Shown here: in pieces, positions 5,485 to 8,216 of the stretch
Layout: each line of letters begins with the position of its first letter
How positions within the stretch are numbered: the first letter of the stretch is position 1
Origin: an uncultured Bacillota bacterium
GTDB lineage: Bacteria; Bacillota; Clostridia; Oscillospirales; Oscillospiraceae
Assembly (NCBI GenBank): GCA_937890735.1
Contig: CALACZ010000042.1
Span: forward strand, 1 to 8,216
Direction: 5' to 3'
Length of the DNA: 8,216 bases
Made by a program: the position numbers and the translations under genes
The notes under the pieces: model-generated
Told to the model about the DNA's origin: nothing
The model's database searches: none
Seen by the model: only the letters and a program-made list of their open reading frames with translations

Positions 5485-7697
5485 TCTGACTTCTTTTCCA
5501 GCCGCAGCTTCAGCCCGCTGTAGCGGCGCTGCTGGCGGTCGTTTCGCACCATGGCGGCGACGGCTTCGTCGCTGCCTACTAAGATCAGCAGCTCCCGCGC
5601 ACGCGTCACCGCCGTGTACAGGACGCTGCGCGTGAGCAGATATGACGACCCGCTGTGCACCGCCAAAATCACCGCGCGGTATTCGCTGCCCTGGCTCTTG
5701 TGCACGGTCATCGCATACGCGGGCTCGAGTTCGCCCAGCATATCAAAGCCGTAGCTCGCCTCGCGCTCGTCATCAAACACGACCGCGACGGTCTCCTGCT
5801 GGAAGTTTATCTCGCGGATGCGCCCGATGTCGCCGTTAAAAATGCCCGCGCCCGCGCCGAGCCCGTCCGCCCTTTTCCATAGTATATCATAATTGTTGCG
5901 GATTTGCATTACCCGATCGCCCTCGCGGTAGCAAAAATCGCCGTATTGCTTCTCGCGCTTGCCCGGCACGGGCGGATTGAGCACCGCCTGCAGGGCGCGA
6001 TTGAGCTCTTTTGTGCCCGTTTCGTGCTTGCGCGTGGGCGAGAGCACCTGAATGTCCGCCGGCTGGATGCCCATATTTTTCGGCAGCCTCGCCGCGCACA
6101 GCTCGCAGATCGTCTGCACCACCGCCTCGCCGCGCCCGCGCCGCAGGAAGAAAAAGTCCCGGTCGGTCGCGTTCAGCACCGGCAGCTCGCCGTGGTTGAT
6201 GGCGTGCGCGTTCATAACGATCAGGCTTTGCTGCGCCTGCCGGAAAATTTCCGTCAGCCGCACGGTCTTCACGATGCCGCTGCGGATAAGGTCGGAGAAC
6301 AGATTCCCCGCGCCCACCGCCGGGAGCTGATCGGGGTCGCCCACCAGCAGCAGCCGCGCGTCCCGCGGCAGCGCCCGCAGAAGAGACGCCATGAGCTGTA
6401 AGTCCACCATCGACGCCTCGTCCACGATCATCGCGTCGAGCTTCAGCGGCTCGTCCTCATCGTGGAAAAACGACATTGCGCCCGTCTCCGGGTCAAACTG
6501 CGCCTCGAGCAGCCGGTGGATGGTGGACGCTTCGCGCCCCGTCACCTCCGAAAGCCGCTTCGCCGCCCGCCCCGTGGGCGCGGCAAGCTGCGTTTTGAGC
6601 CCCATCGCGTCAAAAAGGTCCAGAATGCCGGTCATCACGGTCGTTTTGCCCGTGCCCGGACCGCCCGTCACCAGCAGCACCCGGCACTCCGCCGCGTCGG
6701 CGATCGCCTGCTTCTGCTGCTGCGCGTAGGCAATGGCGTGCTTTTCCTCCACATCGCCCAGGATCTGCGCCAGACGGCGCGGCGGCTCGATGCGCACACG
6801 CGCCATGTCCGCAATGCGCGATGCGACATACCGCTCCGCCTCGTAAAATTCCGGCAGATAGCACGCCCGCAGCCCCGCCACGGTGTCCTCGTCCATCCGC
6901 CCCTGCTCCAAAAGGCGCTGCATTCCCGCCTCGATCGTCTCCGATTCCAGACCCAGCAGCGACGCCGTCGCGGCGGTCAGCTTGTCCGCCGGTAAAAACG
7001 TATGCCCGCCGCCGAGGTTATAGCGCAGCTCAAATAAAATGCCCGCCTCCACGCGCCGCTCATCGTCCGCCTCCACATCCAGCTCCAGCGCAAACGCGTC
7101 CACGCACGCAAAATCTGCGCCGAAATAGCTGTCGGTCAGTACATACGGGTCGTCGCGCAGCGCGTCCGCCGCCAGCTCACCGTATACGCGCCACAGCCGC
7201 ACCGCCAGCTCCGCTGGCAGATGGTGCAGCGTCAAAAATTCGATCAGCCGCCGGATGCCCGACTGCCTGCGGAAGCTCTCGCCGATCTCCAGCGCCTTGC
7301 GGCGCGAAATGCCCGCGATCTTCACCAGCTCCTCGGGCGTGTTTTCCAGCACGTCGAGCGCCTGCGCGCCGAACAGCTCCAGGATTTTCGCCGCTGTCTT
7401 TTCGCCGATGCCCTTGACCGCGCCGGAGGACAGATACGAAAAAATTTCGTCCGTCGTCTCCGGCATCAGCCGTTCCAGAAATTCCGCCTCAAACTGCCGC
7501 CCGTAGCTGGCGTGGTGACCCCACCGCCCGGTCACGATCAGCCGCTCGCCCGCAAGGGTCATCGGCACCGTGCCCACCAGCGTGATGACCTCGCCCGCCT
7601 CCGTGAGCAGGCGCAGCACCGCGTAGCCGTTTTCAGGATTCTGATAGATCACGCTCTGCACCGTGCCGCGGATCATTTCCGTCTGCCGTTCCGCCAT
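5478..7697 (-). CDS. recD2: RecD2 family 5'-3' DNA helicase
   Basis: The 739-aa protein is an SF1B helicase of the RecD2/TraA type, found in bacteria independently of RecBC and linked to DNA repair and replication-fork handling. Residues about 8-75 form the N-terminal OB-like region ('GTVQSVIYQNPENGYAVLRL'). 'GAVKGIGEKTAAKILELFG' (92-110) and 'IAGISRRKALEIGESF' (127-142) are helix-hairpin-helix elements. Walker A is 'VTGGPGTGKTTV' (343-354), 'AAPTGRAAKRL' (372-382) is motif Ia, 'MIVDEASMVD' (423-432) is motif II, 'LVGDPDQLPAVGAGN' (451-465) is motif III, 'AYAMTVHKSQGSEY' (660-673) is motif V and 'LYTAVTRARELLILVG' (693-708) is motif VI. All key helicase residues are present, so it is intact and probably active. 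The start at 7697 has GGGGA about 7 nt upstream. The ATG at 7676 (residue 8) is an alternative with a poorer site. It is co-transcribed with comF and mreB. Confidence 0.95.
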   Translation of the reverse strand: MAERQTEMIRGTVQSVIYQNPENGYAVLRLLTEAGEVITLVGTVPMTLAGERLIVTGRWGHHASYGRQFEAEFLERLMPETTDEIFSYLSSGAVKGIGEKTAAKILELFGAQALDVLENTPEELVKIAGISRRKALEIGESFRRQSGIRRLIEFLTLHHLPAELAVRLWRVYGELAADALRDDPYVLTDSYFGADFACVDAFALELDVEADDERRVEAGILFELRYNLGGGHTFLPADKLTAATASLLGLESETIEAGMQRLLEQGRMDEDTVAGLRACYLPEFYEAERYVASRIADMARVRIEPPRRLAQILGDVEEKHAIAYAQQQKQAIADAAECRVLLVTGGPGTGKTTVMTGILDLFDAMGLKTQLAAPTGRAAKRLSEVTGREASTIHRLLEAQFDPETGAMSFFHDEDEPLKLDAMIVDEASMVDLQLMASLLRALPRDARLLLVGDPDQLPAVGAGNLFSDLIRSGIVKTVRLTEIFRQAQQSLIVMNAHAINHGELPVLNATDRDFFFLRRGRGEAVVQTICELCAARLPKNMGIQPADIQVLSPTRKHETGTKELNRALQAVLNPPVPGKREKQYGDFCYREGDRVMQIRNNYDILWKRADGLGAGAGIFNGDIGRIREINFQQETVAVVFDDEREASYGFDMLGELEPAYAMTVHKSQGSEYRAVILAVHSGSSYLLTRSVLYTAVTRARELLILVGSDEAVAAMVRNDRQQRRYSGLKLRLEKKSEC

Positions 7698-8028
7698 TGT
7701 AAATCCCCAGTCTTACGATTTTCTCCAGCTCTCCCGCCGCGCAGAGGGTGACGTCCCCATCCCTCGCGCAGAGCCGCTCCGCCAGCGCTCTGCCGCTTGG
7801 TGACAGACCGCAGTCCACCACCAGCAGACGTTTTGTGGAGAGCCCGCCGCCCGCGAGCTGCCGCCACGCGCGCACCGCCTGCTCCAGCGCGCCCGCGTCT
7901 CCGCGGACGGGCAGCAGCGTCAGCGCCGTCTGCCGCAGCACCGGCTGTAACAGCCGCCCCGCCGCGCACCACAAAAGTAGCAGCGCGCCGCACGCGGCTA
8001 AAAAGCATCCGATCATCCATCCCAGCAT
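7633..8028 (-). CDS. Small membrane-anchored protein of unknown function
   Basis: The 131-aa protein is the first gene of the - strand operon. Residues 3-24 are strongly hydrophobic (GWMIGCFLAACGALLLLWCA) and form one N-terminal transmembrane helix or uncleaved signal anchor. The rest is soluble and contains 'LLVVDCGLSPSGRALAERL' (68-86) and 'VTLCAAGELEKIV' (93-105), a strand-helix-strand pattern that hints at a small alpha/beta domain. I do not recognise the family. The start is well supported by AGGAGGT at 8035-8041, 6 nt upstream. Its 3' end overlaps recD2 by 65 nt, which is unusual. The last 26 or so residues (RLGIYNGGT...) look unlike a folded domain, and a one-base difference in the A-run at 7719-7722 would end the protein at the TAA at 7713-7715, just before recD2. 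The C-terminus is therefore uncertain. Confidence 0.7.
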   Translation of the reverse strand: MLGWMIGCFLAACGALLLLWCAAGRLLQPVLRQTALTLLPVRGDAGALEQAVRAWRQLAGGGLSTKRLLVVDCGLSPSGRALAERLCARDGDVTLCAAGELEKIVRLGIYNGGTADGNDPRHGAERDLSES

Positions 8029-8034
8029 CCGCGC

Positions 8035-8041
8035 ACCTCCT
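8035..8041 (-). promoter_or_regulatory. Strong ribosome binding site of the operon's first gene
   Basis: On the - strand AGGAGGT lies 6 nt before the ATG at 8028. Its quality is the main reason for treating the 131-aa frame as a real gene rather than a chance frame. Confidence 0.75.
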
Positions 8042-8084
8042 GCATCATGCTATGCGCGTCGCGCCGAGTCTGTTATTCGGTGCT

Positions 8085-8113
8085 ATTATACTATAGTTTC
8101 TTCCTCATTTCCA
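8085..8113 (-). promoter_or_regulatory. Sigma-A-type promoter of the recD2-comF-mreB operon
   Basis: On the - strand a consensus TATAAT (8085-8090) is preceded by a 17-bp AT-rich spacer and TGGAAA (8108-8113), which matches the -35 consensus at 4 of 6 positions. The start would be near 8078, giving about a 50-nt leader. No gene is visible between this promoter and the right edge. Confidence 0.7.
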
Positions 8114-8216
8114 CCAAAACCGTCCGATTTTCTCCCGCGGCGCGGGTGCAAAATATTTTTTGCGCAAATTGCAAGTGCAAGTTGGACACCTGCACGGTAG
8201 AAATTCGTGAATCAGA
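8114..8216. other. Non-coding right flank with small repeats
   Basis: No supported coding frame is visible here. The stretch contains GCAAAA-TATT-TTTTGC (8148-8163), a 6-bp AT-rich stem next to the GC-rich CCCGC...GCGGG (about 8134-8145). Read on the - strand, closely spaced TTGCA units lie at about 8168-8181. It sits 35-75 bp upstream of the operon promoter and could hold regulatory sites or the end of a neighbouring unit. Neither can be shown from the sequence alone. Confidence 0.35.

Overview
The window is GC-rich and gene-dense. It reads as a chromosomal segment of a spore-forming clostridium, most likely of the Oscillospirales (Ruminococcaceae/Oscillospiraceae) type. Three things suggest this: the form of the SpoIID-like/peptidoglycan-binding proteins, strong AGGAGG ribosome binding sites, and an intergenic patch of palindromic repeats of a kind I recall from Faecalibacterium and its relatives. 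This placement is from recognition, not from a search.

Layout. Positions 1-1952 (+ strand) hold a tightly coupled cassette. It contains the C-terminal end of a protein that looks like a beta-sandwich domain, then a 399-aa SpoIID-like protein with two peptidoglycan-binding repeats, then a 177-aa protein made only of two such repeats. The genes are joined by an SD-over-stop junction and an ATGA overlap. A sigma-A-type promoter overlapping the end of the third gene then drives a divergent acetate kinase family gene (2012-3205). Positions 3206-3773 carry no credible gene. They hold a GC hairpin, a roughly 248-bp foldback arrangement of two inverted repeat copies, a third related copy, further small hairpins, and a strong bidirectional terminator at 3738-3771.

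Positions 3774-8028 (- strand) form one apparent operon reading right to left. It starts with a small membrane-anchored protein of unknown function, followed by recD2 (helicase), comF (zinc-ribbon phosphoribosyltransferase-like) and an MreB/Mbl-type actin homologue. The genes overlap or lie within a few bases of each other. The operon is preceded by a TATAAT promoter (8085-8113) and closed by the bidirectional terminator. The two transcription units converge on the repeat patch.

Functionally, the + side combines wall or spore peptidoglycan remodelling with carboxylate-kinase energy metabolism. The - side combines DNA repair or uptake factors with cell-shape control. I see no complete novel defence or mobile system. 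The items most worth a second look are the signal-less SpoIID-like protein with only two cysteines, the altered active site of the acetate kinase homologue, and the modular repeats whose second hairpin keeps a GAA loop while its stem sequence changes.
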